Origin: CALOFP01 sp942492635 | Lineage (GTDB): Bacteria; UBP6; UBA1177; CALOFP01 | Reading direction: 5' to 3' | NCBI GenBank assembly: GCA_942492635.1 | Contig: CALOFP010000004.1 | Coordinates: 1 to 64,000, forward strand | Length of the DNA stretch: 64,000 bases | Shown here: in pieces, positions 35,876-45,369 of the stretch | How positions within the stretch are numbered: position 1 is the first letter of the stretch | Layout of the letters: each line of letters begins with the position of its first letter | Notes under the pieces: generated by a model | Database searches by the model: none | The model's input: the letters and a program-made list of their open reading frames with translations, nothing else | What the model was told of the DNA's origin: nothing | Position numbers and translations under genes: made by a program

Positions 35876-37537
35876 TCAATTGCTTGTTTTAACTGGTATT
35901 TTATAACACAAAACAACTCTACCGTTTTCAACGAAAGAACTTTTCCCTATGTTGTACTCCCGGAGGGTCTCGGTAATATTTGAAACATTGACACCCTCAA
36001 GAAGACGTCGGTCCGGGTGAACGGCTATGAGCTCTGTGTCGGGATGTTGAAAGTCTTCCGGAAAAACAGCATCGATACACACGGATCCCGCTTCGCTTCG
36101 TGTCCTGAAAACAATTTTCCGCCCCCCGTTCTCTTCGAGAAGAGCCATGGCGTAGTATACCAGAGTTTCAAAAAGGTAACTGAAGTCCCTGTACCTTCCC
36201 CAGATGGAAGGAAGAGAACTCTCCAAAACAACTTCCTTTTGAAAGTTGTGCTTGAATTCCATATCGGCATCGAGGAACGCGATCTCGTTCGTCACAAGAT
36301 CGTTTATATTTATCAGGTCCGCATTTTCCTCCCTGTCCATGAGGCTCTTTTTCGAGAAGGTGCGAACAATGGCGTTGACCGACTCCACCGCCCGGGCAAC
36401 ACGCGCATTTGCTCTCGAGATCCTTTCAAGGAAGGGGTCTTCTCCATATCTACCTCTCAGTTCATCAAGGCAGAGAGAAACCATCTCCTGACTGAGACTT
36501 ATTGAATTTATGGGTGAATTCATATTATGAGCGATTCCATCGATGAGTCTCGAGATCGAACTGAGCTTCTCTTTCTCTGACAGTTGGGAGGCGAGTTCCA
36601 GCTCCTTTCGAACCAGTTCGCTCCTCTCAAAGTAGACGGCAACAATGGAGAGAAACATCTCCACAGCTGAGAGGGACGATGCGGGAAGGGTGGAATCGTC
36701 CGGCATCCTGTAAAATGCCGCACCGTGAAAACCGTTTCTGAAAATTATCGGAAAGGCATAGCATCTGTCGCATCCGAGGAATGCGCCTACCGGTCCGGGA
36801 ACTTCAATCTTATCCAGCCTTATGTAGCGGCTCTGTGAAAGCACCTGGGCAAGCGGAGCATCCAAAAACTTAGTGCCTGCAGAATCGGCCAACAACCGCT
36901 TGTCTTCGACACTGCATATAGATGAACCTATAAACGAGACCTTACCCGAGCCGTCCAGTATTACAATCATAGACCTCTCGGCTCCGGAAGCCTCCATGCT
37001 GGTCTGGCAGACCTCCTCAAGGATTTCAATGGGATCGTCCATCAACCAGATGGCGTTGTTTATGTCGATAACCTTTTTGTAATCTCTCTTGAGCTTAAGA
37101 ATATCGTCATTTACCTTTTTCTGTTCACGGAGGGTTCCCTCAAGCCTGGAATTCTTCTCTTCAAGAACCTGCCTCTCAGAGTCGAGCACCAGATCTTTCT
37201 CTCTGAGCTCCTTTAAAAGCCTGGCTTCGTTCTCCTGAACAAGATCAATCTTACTCAGGTTATTCTTTCCGAAACTAAGGATGTGGAAAAAAAGTAAAAG
37301 AAGAATAAAATTGGAAAGAAGAACAAGTATGCTCCAGAAACAAGAGGTTCCCGAACCGGAAAGATAGAAAAACAGAATCTGGTTTGCAATCAGTAAAAAC
37401 GTAAAAACTGCTGTAAATAGAATGAAAAACTTTTTTCTGTACTTCACAATATTCTTTTTGTAATCTGAGCTGGAACGAAAGACTGATCTATCATATTTTA
37501 CAAATAGAGAAATGCAAATAAAAACTATTGCTTCCAT
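35876..37537 (-). CDS. Membrane sensor kinase-like protein with GAF domain
   Basis: 553 residues. Two hydrophobic segments (about 38-60 and 70-90), a long coiled coil, a GAF-like domain (about 165-310) and a HisKA-like helix with the candidate His in GIAHNMNSPINSI near 336. The C-terminal ATPase region is weak: no clear N, G1 or G2 boxes are visible. Either a divergent kinase or a dead one acting as a sensor. The 5' end overlaps the divergent CPBP gene by 26 bp; a GTG at 37447 is an alternative start. Confidence 0.75.
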   Translation of the reverse strand: MEAIVFICISLFVKYDRSVFRSSSDYKKNIVKYRKKFFILFTAVFTFLLIANQILFFYLSGSGTSCFWSILVLLSNFILLLLFFHILSFGKNNLSKIDLVQENEARLLKELREKDLVLDSERQVLEEKNSRLEGTLREQKKVNDDILKLKRDYKKVIDINNAIWLMDDPIEILEEVCQTSMEASGAERSMIVILDGSGKVSFIGSSICSVEDKRLLADSAGTKFLDAPLAQVLSQSRYIRLDKIEVPGPVGAFLGCDRCYAFPIIFRNGFHGAAFYRMPDDSTLPASSLSAVEMFLSIVAVYFERSELVRKELELASQLSEKEKLSSISRLIDGIAHNMNSPINSISLSQEMVSLCLDELRGRYGEDPFLERISRANARVARAVESVNAIVRTFSKKSLMDREENADLININDLVTNEIAFLDADMEFKHNFQKEVVLESSLPSIWGRYRDFSYLFETLVYYAMALLEENGGRKIVFRTRSEAGSVCIDAVFPEDFQHPDTELIAVHPDRRLLEGVNVSNITETLREYNIGKSSFVENGRVVLCYKIPVKTSN

Positions 37538-38129
37538 CGTAATTATTTCAATATTCGCAATGGCAATTAATCTGTTCGGATTGAGTTCATGGAAAATACT
37601 TTTTCCCGTTCTTCTACTGATCCTTCCATTTATTGCAGAGAGAGGAATAAATCCTGTAGAATTTCTCAGGCCGACACGCCAGGGCTTGGTAACATTCTGT
37701 TCAGTCTCGGCAATAACAATCTCTCTCTACCCTCCCCTCTTTCTTCTCTACAACACGATAATCCTCAACAAATCATTCGTCATCCCCTCTATATGGGCGC
37801 CATTGAAACATATCGGTCCGAAAATGCCGGTAATCCTTCTGATGGCACTTGCCGAAGAGATCTTTTTCCGCGCCTACATCCAGGAAACGACCTTAAAGAG
37901 GATGAAAGAGAAACGGTTCATCATAACCAGAAAGAATCTATTCACATCCATCATTTTCGGAGCGGTACATGCTGTAGCGTTTCTCAATCCGGTTAGAGCC
38001 GCAACCTTTTTCCCGTCGCTCCTTTTCGGTTGGATGGCAGAACGAAGCGGAGGGAGAATCTTCTACCCTGTCCTTTATCACCTTGTGTGCAACCTGCTTG
38101 CCTACACCCTCCCCTATTTCCTTGGATAG
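37512..38129 (+). CDS. CPBP family intramembrane glutamic protease
   Basis: 205 residues with multiple hydrophobic helices. Motif 1 EEIFFR, motif 2 FGAVHAVAF and motif 3 YHLVCN give the Glu, His and Asn/His of CPBP/Rce1-type intramembrane proteases. Substrate unknown. ATG 37512 overlaps the start of the divergent kinase-like gene; an ATG at 37560 would remove the overlap but truncate the first helix. Confidence 0.88.
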   Translation: MQIKTIASIVIISIFAMAINLFGLSSWKILFPVLLLILPFIAERGINPVEFLRPTRQGLVTFCSVSAITISLYPPLFLLYNTIILNKSFVIPSIWAPLKHIGPKMPVILLMALAEEIFFRAYIQETTLKRMKEKRFIITRKNLFTSIIFGAVHAVAFLNPVRAATFFPSLLFGWMAERSGGRIFYPVLYHLVCNLLAYTLPYFLG

Positions 38130-38244
38130 AAGATCTTGGTTAAGAAGGTCTAAAGTTCACTTCATTAACAATTTAAACTTGCAATAATTAATTTTCAAAA
38201 CTATATTTTAAATGCAAAAACATCACATCACTACGGAGTCAACA

Positions 38245-38520
38245 ATGAAAAGATCTATTCTTTTGATTTTATTCCTTTTTTATTCAACCACACACTTCAT
38301 ATCCTGTGTTGGAGACGAATCCGATTCACTCTCCTCGGAAAATGATAAAAAACAGACCCTACCCTCTTCCGATGAGGATTCTATCGACTATATATGTACA
38401 AAAGAAAATGAAGAGCAGGTTTGTGCAACAAACGAATACTGCAACCCAAAAGCCAACGACGGCAGGGGCAAATGCGTTCCCAGAGAAGGAGTCACTCCTG
38501 GAACATCCGGAGACGACTGA
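38245..38520 (+). CDS. Small Cys-rich lipoprotein
   Basis: 91 residues from ATG 38245 (CGGAG site); an in-frame ATG at 38212 lacks one. Signal peptide and lipobox ISC. The mature part is a Ser/Asp-rich linker, then a four-Cys module, C-x9-C-x5-C-x11-C, ending CVPREG. It resembles small disulfide-rich surface modules; no function can be given. Lone gene, convergent with the TPR lipoprotein. Confidence 0.7.
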   Translation: MKRSILLILFLFYSTTHFISCVGDESDSLSSENDKKQTLPSSDEDSIDYICTKENEEQVCATNEYCNPKANDGRGKCVPREGVTPGTSGDD

Positions 38521-38646
38521 CAGACCTCTCCTTCCCGAAAACTCGAAAACCCACAGCATTCCAACCAATTGCAATAGCATTTGAAAAAAAGACGGATACT
38601 GATTATCGATCCTTTCTAAAAATAGTGTATTGAAGTTTATTGAGAT

Positions 38647-39645
38647 CTATTTTCCCGTGAAAAGATTATCGATAGCGGAGATCAGTTCACTGTAACTTAA
38701 AAATTTCACTCCGTTGATACTGACATTTGCACCTTTCCTTTTCAGGACAAGCCTCTTCTCATCGCCACCTTTTTTGGCGGCGAGCTTAAGATCCGTGCCC
38801 TTTTCGAGGAAAAATATGTATCTAACGTCACCTACTTTACCGCTGTCGAGGATAGTAAGTGAACCAGGCACCCTCTTCACAGCAAGTTCCAATGCAGCTT
38901 CAAGTTCACCTTTTCGTACGAGTAGAGGAAGTACACCGGCAACAATTTCCGGGGATGTTTTATTATGCTGCCTGAAAATCTTCACTCCGTCGTCATAACG
39001 CTTCAGGATTCCCGCAAGAAGAAGAAGGTTGGCGATGTTTCGATCGGAAGATCGGTCGATATTTTCTCCAGCCTCCCATGCATTCTCAAACTTCTTCATT
39101 GACAACAGAGTGTAGAAGAGGCCTTCCCATGCTTCCCTGCTACCGGGGCTTTTCTTCACACAACTTCTGAAATGGCTTTGAGCCTTTTCATAGGAACCTT
39201 CTCCGTAGTAGTAACTTCCCATAAAGTAGTTGGCTCCTGCATGATCCGGAGTCATGGAGAGTACCTTCTCCATTTCACTCTTCGCCCTCTTTTGATCCCC
39301 TTTTTCGGAAGCAATGAGACCGAGGTTATAGCGGGATTCCGACACCTTAATTCCGCTCTTTATGGAAGAATCGAACTCCTTTTCCGCATCCTGGATTTTT
39401 CCTAGCTGAAGAAAGGCAAGAGCTCTAAGGAAGGAAGCTTCCGGCTCGGAACATCTCTTGAGAGTAGCAAGAGCCTCTTCATATTTGCCGTCGACAATCT
39501 GTTTTTCAGCCTTTTCCGTTTTCGAAGATTCAGCGCCTACGCTCTTTTCGAGCAGCTCGAGATTTTTGCTGTCCTGATCCGTTCTTCCAGAAGTGGCACA
39601 GGAGAGAAATAGGAAGATAGAGAGGATAGATGCCGCCCACTTCAT
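38647..39645 (-). CDS. TPR-repeat lipoprotein
   Basis: 332 residues from ATG 39645, which overlaps the stop of the TlpA-like gene as TGATG. Signal peptide with lipobox LSC. Four or more tetratricopeptide units follow (for example ALAFLQLGKIQDAEKEFDSS and NYFMGSYYYGEGSYEKAQSH), then a C-terminal globular part of about 90 residues (VGDVRYIFFLEKGTDLKL). Likely a periplasmic-facing scaffold that works with the thioredoxin-like lipoprotein. Confidence 0.85.
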   Translation of the reverse strand: MKWAASILSIFLFLSCATSGRTDQDSKNLELLEKSVGAESSKTEKAEKQIVDGKYEEALATLKRCSEPEASFLRALAFLQLGKIQDAEKEFDSSIKSGIKVSESRYNLGLIASEKGDQKRAKSEMEKVLSMTPDHAGANYFMGSYYYGEGSYEKAQSHFRSCVKKSPGSREAWEGLFYTLLSMKKFENAWEAGENIDRSSDRNIANLLLLAGILKRYDDGVKIFRQHNKTSPEIVAGVLPLLVRKGELEAALELAVKRVPGSLTILDSGKVGDVRYIFFLEKGTDLKLAAKKGGDEKRLVLKRKGANVSINGVKFLSYSELISAIDNLFTGK

Positions 39646-40232
39646 CACTGGAGCCCCGCAAACTTGACCAGTTCATCGTAGCTGTGCTTTCCGTTTGTCC
39701 TGGCCATAACGGTTCCCTTCTCATCAATGATTACAGTGGTGGGAAGAAGAATTCCGGCGTTACGGAGAGATTCGGGAGCCTGGAGAACATCGAACTGTGC
39801 GTTCTTCTCCTTGATGATCTGGATAATTTTTCCGGGCATGGGATCCACACTGATCGTAAGCACCTCGAGAACCCCCTTCTTGTCCTGGTACTCAGCCTTC
39901 AACTTGTTGAGATCAGGAAACATCTCGATACACGGCTCGCACCATGAAGACCAGAAATCGATAAGAACCTTTTTTCCCTTTAGGGAAGCTATGGAAACCG
40001 GCTTTTTCGTCTTCAGGGACATTATAGTAAGGTTGGAAAGAGAGCGACCCTTGTTAAAACTCTCATCGGTAAGCTCAACCTTCTCCACCACCGGAGCCGT
40101 CTTGGCATCAACCTTCTTCTCACTTTTCTGCTCAATCTTTTTTTCAACCTGAGGTTTCTGCCCTGTCTCCGTTTTCTTGCAGGAAACGAGCGCGAAAAGA
40201 ATACAGGTAAAAAGTAAAACCGCTTTTTTCAT
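39645..40232 (-). CDS. TlpA-like thiol-disulfide lipoprotein
   Basis: 195 residues from ATG 40232 (AAGGAGGAGG site); the in-frame start at 40331 runs into non-coding sequence. Lipobox VSC, Lys/Glu-rich linker, then a TlpA/ResA thioredoxin fold with active site WCEPC in LIDFWSSWCEPCIEMFP and the cis-Pro in LPTTVI. It probably reduces or oxidises exported thiols, for example in cytochrome c maturation. It is coupled to the TPR lipoprotein by TGATG. Confidence 0.9.
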   Translation of the reverse strand: MKKAVLLFTCILFALVSCKKTETGQKPQVEKKIEQKSEKKVDAKTAPVVEKVELTDESFNKGRSLSNLTIMSLKTKKPVSIASLKGKKVLIDFWSSWCEPCIEMFPDLNKLKAEYQDKKGVLEVLTISVDPMPGKIIQIIKEKNAQFDVLQAPESLRNAGILLPTTVIIDEKGTVMARTNGKHSYDELVKFAGLQ

Positions 40233-40284
40233 GTGACCTCCTCCTTTGATTTTAAAAGAAAAATCCGCATATCGGATCGCAAAA

Positions 40285-40391
40285 ACGGGGAAAGATTCCG
40301 CAGACCGAGTCGACACCGGTTCAGGAATCACTATGTCGCCTGGAAAGCAACCAAGTCCGGACGACCCCCCGAAAGTGAGGGAGCGCCCGAT
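40285..40391 (-). ncRNA. GC-rich structured intergenic region (unassigned)
   Basis: The 175 bp between purM and the TlpA-like gene is clearly richer in G+C than its neighbours. Nested pairing is visible: GTCG/CGAC (40309/40362), CCGG/CCGG, GGTT/AACC, CAGG/CCTG, and outside them GGGG/CCCC. It could be a small RNA or a 5' leader of the TlpA-like gene. I do not recognise an SRP, tRNA-Sec or riboswitch consensus, and the strand is a guess. Confidence 0.3.
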
Positions 40392-40407
40392 ATTCAGATT
40401 TATTAAA

Positions 40408-41436
40408 TTAAAAGTAGTTCCTCTTTATTTCGACACCCTCTTCACCGTCCTTCCTTACGACGGAACCGATGATGTAACCACCGGACTTTTCGGCGATTTC
40501 GGCAGCCTTTTCCCTGTCGACAACCAGAACCATTCCGATTCCGCAGTTGAAAGTCCTGAACATCTCCCTCTCCTCAATATCGCCCTTCTCCTTGAGCCAG
40601 GAAAAAACAGGAAGAACAGGAAAATCGCCGTCGATTTCCACGGAGAGGCCTTCAGGCACAACTCTCGGTATATTCTCGTAGAATCCGCCGCCTGTAATGT
40701 GAACCATTCCCTTGATTTCAAATGATTTAAGAAGCTCCTTGACCTTTTTTACGTATATGACCGTCGGTGTAAGGAAAATGTCGCCCACAGCAGCATCGAG
40801 CTCCTCAATCCTGTCGTTTATCGAAAGTCCCATCTTCTCGAACACAACCTTGCGAACAAGGGAGTAACCGTTTGAGTGGATACCGCTGGAAGGAAGTCCG
40901 ACGAGCACGTCGCCCTCTCCGATTTTCGAGCCGTCGATAATATTCTTTTTATCCACGACACCTACCGCGAATCCGGCCACATCGAATTCACCTTCCGAGT
41001 AGAATCCCGGCATTTCGGCAGTCTCTCCGCCCACAAGGGCAGCTTCCGACTGTCTGCAGCCTTCGGCGATTCCCTCCACGACATCAGCAGCCACGTCGGC
41101 GTCAAGGGCGCCGGTTGCATAGTAGTCGAGGAAGTAAAGAGGCTCCGCTCCCGTTACGAGAATATCGTTGACACACATGGCCACAAGATCGATACCGATA
41201 GTGTCGAACTTCTCGGCCATAAATGCGAACTTCAGCTTTGTTCCCACACCGTCGGTTCCGCTGACGAGAACCGGTTCCTCAAGACCCTTCGGTATTGATA
41301 CCATAGAGGAAAAACCGCCTATTCCTGTCATTACCTCAGGCCTGAAAGTGGACTTTACCATAGGTTTAATTTTTTCGACGAGCCTGTTGCCTTCATCAAT
41401 ATTTACACCCGACTCCCGATAGGACATCTTACTCAT
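40408..41436 (-). CDS. purM: Phosphoribosylformylglycinamidine cyclo-ligase
   Basis: 342 residues from ATG 41436 (GGGAG site); the upstream TTG at 41442 is less likely. AIR synthetase, fifth step of purine synthesis. Signatures: GIGGFSSM, GTDGVGTKLK, ALVGGETAEMPG, and HITGGGFYENIPR. Near-normal length. It stands alone; no other pur genes are adjacent. Confidence 0.97.
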   Translation of the reverse strand: MSKMSYRESGVNIDEGNRLVEKIKPMVKSTFRPEVMTGIGGFSSMVSIPKGLEEPVLVSGTDGVGTKLKFAFMAEKFDTIGIDLVAMCVNDILVTGAEPLYFLDYYATGALDADVAADVVEGIAEGCRQSEAALVGGETAEMPGFYSEGEFDVAGFAVGVVDKKNIIDGSKIGEGDVLVGLPSSGIHSNGYSLVRKVVFEKMGLSINDRIEELDAAVGDIFLTPTVIYVKKVKELLKSFEIKGMVHITGGGFYENIPRVVPEGLSVEIDGDFPVLPVFSWLKEKGDIEEREMFRTFNCGIGMVLVVDREKAAEIAEKSGGYIIGSVVRKDGEEGVEIKRNYF

Positions 41437-41659
41437 GATCAACTCCCTAAATTTAAGATTCAGCCACTCAATAATACATCGACACCCCTTAAAGTCAACG
41501 AAATGAACCGCTTCAAAGCTTCTTTAAATCAGTCTTTTCAGGCATGAAAGATCTCAGTCCGGCGAATGTCCGTCGTATTATGATAAAAACGTTTTCGAAT
41601 TTTCGGGAAAAGAAAATCTCTCGTTTGAAAATTCAACGTAGATGATAGTCCTAAGCTAT

Positions 41660-43141
41660 TCAGGACGAAACAGGGTTCTCGTCAGGAGTTGATCCCCCTG
41701 CGTTCTCGGCCAGATGGCGCTCAACCCTTCTTCTCATCTTGCACTCGTACATCAGCCTGTCACCTTCCCTCACCATCTGATCTGCTGTAAAACGTTGTCC
41801 CGGTTCGGCACTCACGATGCCACAACTGAAAAATGGATCGAAATCTTTATCCCTCAGAAGGTCCCGGAACTTATCATCAATCTGCCCGACCACTCTTTCC
41901 GCTATCTCCCTGTAGGCGCTTGGAAGAACAAGAAGGAACTCATCACCTCCCAACCGGGAGATCGCATCACCCTTTCGAACTATCTGCCTTGCGGCATCGA
42001 CAAAAACCTTGATGTATGTGTCTCCTTCTGAGTGGCCCAGAGTGTCATTCACCCGTTTCAGGTTGTCGAGATCGATAAAGCAGATTGAAAGATCGTCTCC
42101 TGTCAGCCTGCTCTTTTTCAATTCAAGCCGAAGGTACTCCATCCCGCTCCGTCTGTTGAGTGCGCCGGTTAAACTGTCCATGTTGGCATAAAAGGAGAGC
42201 TTTTTCTGGATCTTCTTGCGCTCGTTGATATCTCGGTAGAGAAGAATGATCATACCGTAGCCGAGAAGGACAAATACAACCCCCACATAAAAGAAGGTGT
42301 AGTGAAAGCCCTTGAAGTACCATCCTCTTGAATATGGATAGAAGGCCATCAGCCGCCAACCCTCCATTGGAAGGTCAACTTCCATATTAAAATACTCTTC
42401 AGCCCCCACCTTGACAGACTCATCGCCGATATTGATGGAAATCGGATTGGGCGAAAGAGTCCCGAACTGCAGCTGATCCAAGCTCTTTTTCTCAGAATCC
42501 CAGTCACCGGTAAACCGCCGCAGGATCCACTCTTTTCTTCCTGTAGAGACGACTACATTTTCCGGAGAAATGATTGAAAAAACGGCATCTTTTGATTCGA
42601 GCATTCGGTCGATTTTTTCAAGATCGAGCTTGAGAACGACAACTCCGGCCGGTTCCGGGCCTTTTGCATATACCGGAAGGCTGAAGTAGGCACCTCTTTT
42701 TCCCGTTGTGACACCTTTGGCCAGGTATATCACCTCTTCTCCGGCCATCGCCCGGGTGAAGTAAGGTCTGAACTTGTAACTGTTCCCCACAAGAGATTTC
42801 CCGTTCGGCATGAAAGTCGATGCCAGAACATCTCCGGAAGAATTCATGACATATACAAGAGATGCACCCGAAATTCTACGGGCAATTGAAAAGACAGCCT
42901 GGATTTTTTGTTTATCTTCACTCTTTTCAAGAATTGATCGAACCACCGGATCCGCTGCCAACTCCCTGGAAATTTTCTTGAATTTCTCAAAATAAATTGA
43001 TTCGACATCAAAAGCCTTCTTCCTCATTTTCTTTGAAATTTCAATCTGATAGTTATCCAGGGAGATCTTGCGTGCATAAATGTACGTAAAAACGAGAATA
43101 GCTCCCAGGGAGAGAGTTAAAAGAAGATAAAACCGCTTCAT
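41660..43141 (-). CDS. Diguanylate cyclase with periplasmic Cache-type sensor
   Basis: 493 residues. An N-terminal membrane anchor (about 5-22), a periplasmic dCache-like domain (about 30-275), a second membrane segment (about 278-300) and a GGDEF domain (about 330-475). The active site is RLGGDEF, and an RKGD sequence 5 residues upstream matches the inhibitory RxxD I-site, so an active and feedback-controlled cyclase making c-di-GMP is predicted. Monocistronic. Confidence 0.95.
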   Translation of the reverse strand: MKRFYLLLTLSLGAILVFTYIYARKISLDNYQIEISKKMRKKAFDVESIYFEKFKKISRELAADPVVRSILEKSEDKQKIQAVFSIARRISGASLVYVMNSSGDVLASTFMPNGKSLVGNSYKFRPYFTRAMAGEEVIYLAKGVTTGKRGAYFSLPVYAKGPEPAGVVVLKLDLEKIDRMLESKDAVFSIISPENVVVSTGRKEWILRRFTGDWDSEKKSLDQLQFGTLSPNPISINIGDESVKVGAEEYFNMEVDLPMEGWRLMAFYPYSRGWYFKGFHYTFFYVGVVFVLLGYGMIILLYRDINERKKIQKKLSFYANMDSLTGALNRRSGMEYLRLELKKSRLTGDDLSICFIDLDNLKRVNDTLGHSEGDTYIKVFVDAARQIVRKGDAISRLGGDEFLLVLPSAYREIAERVVGQIDDKFRDLLRDKDFDPFFSCGIVSAEPGQRFTADQMVREGDRLMYECKMRRRVERHLAENAGGSTPDENPVSS

Positions 43142-43231
43142 GGCGACTCCTGAATATTTTCTCTACGACATTAAAGATAGCATGAAAAAAAGAGAAAGAA
43201 AGCTGATAAGTAGTGAGAAATAAGGGCTCTT

Positions 43232-44146
43232 CTAGTGTTCACCCAGTCCGTCAAAGGTTCCTACAGTGAAACCATCCCATTCCGTTGAAAAGGAAAATGA
43301 GTCCGATCCATCAACATCGCCTGAAACGACCTCGGCCTTTCGTCGCCAGGTTTTTTCCACGCCAAAATTGATACTTCCTCCTATCTGCCCGATGATATCC
43401 ATGGTGGTTCCTCCACAAGAAAGAACTATGGGATCGTTACCATCAAAATCAAGTCCTGCGGTCTCCTTCTTGTTTTCAAGGGCCTTGCAGTGGAGCATGT
43501 AGGCGTTGTTCGAAGTAAAGGGGTGATATATTACAAACGTCTTTCCTGGAGCAAGCGCTCCAGAAAGGTTTATGGTGTTTGTATCGTTGCTTGAACCGTT
43601 TTCATGAATGGTAATGCTGCACTTGCCCAAATCCGCACTCTCTGCTGACGCGTTGTATATCTCAAGTGCCGACATGGTCTGATTTCCTTTTAAATACTCG
43701 CTGAAAAAAACAGAAGGGGGGCCGCCGATGTCATCCGGTTGTTCATTGTTTCCATTATCCGTAGCCGGATCGGAATCATCTCCCGCTTCATCCGGATTTT
43801 CCGTATTCGGATCACCATCGTTCTGATGAGATTGATCCTGTGTTTCGTCATCATCATTTTTTGGGGAACATTCGTCATTTCCTTCCCCGGTCTCTCCGCC
43901 GTCGCTCGATCCGTCATCTGAACCGGCTCCGGTGTCTCCTCCGGAGCCGTCTCCAGAAGCGCCTCCGGTATCCCCACCCGCATCGCCTTCAGATCCGCCG
44001 TTTGAACCGGTATCGCCGATTCCAGGATCCTCATCGAACTGGGAGTAGGAACCTTCATCCTCCTGATTATCGTCATCTTCTTCAGAACTGACGCATCCGA
44101 AAAGAAAAAGGGTCATCATAAGAAAAAGAATTTTCAGGAAATGCAT
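43232..44146 (-). CDS. Lipoprotein with lamin-tail domain
   Basis: 304 residues. Lipobox FGC, then an Asp/Gly/Ser-rich linker to about residue 140 and a lamin-tail (LTD) domain to the end: FFSEYLKGNQTMSALEIYNAS, LAPGKTFVIYH and GNDPIVLSCGG. The end resembles that of the amidohydrolase lipoprotein at 71-3838 (ISEY, ALEIYNAS/AIELYNAS, DGSDSFSFSTEWDGF against GTDAFDPSIEWDSF). Surface adhesion or surface anchoring is plausible; no enzyme domain. Confidence 0.85.
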   Translation of the reverse strand: MHFLKILFLMMTLFLFGCVSSEEDDDNQEDEGSYSQFDEDPGIGDTGSNGGSEGDAGGDTGGASGDGSGGDTGAGSDDGSSDGGETGEGNDECSPKNDDDETQDQSHQNDGDPNTENPDEAGDDSDPATDNGNNEQPDDIGGPPSVFFSEYLKGNQTMSALEIYNASAESADLGKCSITIHENGSSNDTNTINLSGALAPGKTFVIYHPFTSNNAYMLHCKALENKKETAGLDFDGNDPIVLSCGGTTMDIIGQIGGSINFGVEKTWRRKAEVVSGDVDGSDSFSFSTEWDGFTVGTFDGLGEH

Positions 44147-44421
44147 TTAAACCTCCACGATATTTATGTAAAATTGACTGTATTTACTCTACTTTATCGC
44201 AACATGAATTATTTAACAATATTTTTTATATATCTTTAATATTTGTTTATTAAAAATACCAGAGATGTTAAATGTGCCGAAAAAATTTTTTTGCTACAGA
44301 AAGAATTTAAAGAAGAACCTGCATGAGACAGAGAATCTTCTCAAAAATTTTCAAACAGTATGTGACAACGGGAGACAAATAGATCGGATTGAATTCCAGA
44401 ACAGACAGGAAAAAGTAGCAA

Positions 44422-45369
44422 CTAACCAATTTCTGTCTCTTTTTCATCGATCGGAGCGAATCCCTCGCCCTTTATCTCGGTGGCGTTGAATATGGTGATG
44501 AACGCCTGGGGATCGATCTTCTTCACATAATCGAAAAGGACGGCAAGCTCCCGGCGGTTAACGGCCGTATAGATTATCTTTTTCCTTTTTCCATGGTACA
44601 TACCCTCGCCGAGAAAGTAGGTGCCACCTCGTCGGATTCCCTCAAGAAGACCTTTCTTGATATCTTCATGCTTCTCGCTGATGATAAAGACAGCCTTCTG
44701 GTAGTTCTGCCCTACAAGAACCGCATCCGCAACCTTGTTCATTATGAAAATCGTAACGAGAGCATAGAGCACGAGTGAAGCGTCCCCGAAGACGACACTT
44801 CCCGTAAGGACGATGAGCGAATCGACGGCTATCATCATCTTTCCAGTCTGCATCCCGGTCCATCTCGTGAAAATCATGGCCAGGATGTCGGTTCCGCCTG
44901 TTGTCGATCTTGCCCGGAAAATAAGTCCCTGACCGGCGCCGATCAGAACACCAGCAATAATAGAGGCGAGAAGAATGTTGTCTGTAAAGGGAAGTGCCTG
45001 GCTTGGAATTGGCGTGCCGAAATCAAACAAAACCGTTTCACCACCGATCATGTGCGGCACAAACGCGGCGAAGTAGCGGAACAGATCTATGAAAAGGGAG
45101 ATGAGAAAAATGCTCAGGAAGCTTTTCCTGCCGAAACTTTTCCCCAGAACCCAGAAAGCCAGGAGAAACAGCGGAACATTGAGAATAAAGGCAGCGGTTC
45201 CGACGGTAAAGGGAGTAAGAAAGTCGATTATGATAGATCCTCCAAAAATGCCACCCGGCACAACATGATGCGGCACAGCAAAGTAACCGTACCCTGTAGC
45301 GACAAGAAGCGACCCCAACAGGATCAGCCAAAATTCATACAACCTGCTTCCCGAATTCAACCCCTTCAT
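44422..45369 (-). CDS. YitT family membrane protein (DUF161/DUF2179)
   Basis: 315 residues from ATG 45369 (GGGAGG site); the longer in-frame start at 45396 is not supported by a site. Five or six hydrophobic segments with FAVPHHVVPGGIFGGS typical of the family, and TTGGTDILA, then a cytoplasmic DUF2179 domain (from about 225). Function is not firmly known in bacteria. It stands alone at the head of a 575-bp gap. Confidence 0.9.
   Translation of the reverse strand: MKGLNSGSRLYEFWLILLGSLLVATGYGYFAVPHHVVPGGIFGGSIIIDFLTPFTVGTAAFILNVPLFLLAFWVLGKSFGRKSFLSIFLISLFIDLFRYFAAFVPHMIGGETVLFDFGTPIPSQALPFTDNILLASIIAGVLIGAGQGLIFRARSTTGGTDILAMIFTRWTGMQTGKMMIAVDSLIVLTGSVVFGDASLVLYALVTIFIMNKVADAVLVGQNYQKAVFIISEKHEDIKKGLLEGIRRGGTYFLGEGMYHGKRKKIIYTAVNRRELAVLFDYVKKIDPQAFITIFNATEIKGEGFAPIDEKETEIG

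Noticed and set aside
40285..40391. Possible tRNA-Sec or signal recognition particle RNA
   Set aside because: No anticodon arm, T-loop (TTCGANT) or GGAAGG-type apical loop could be placed.
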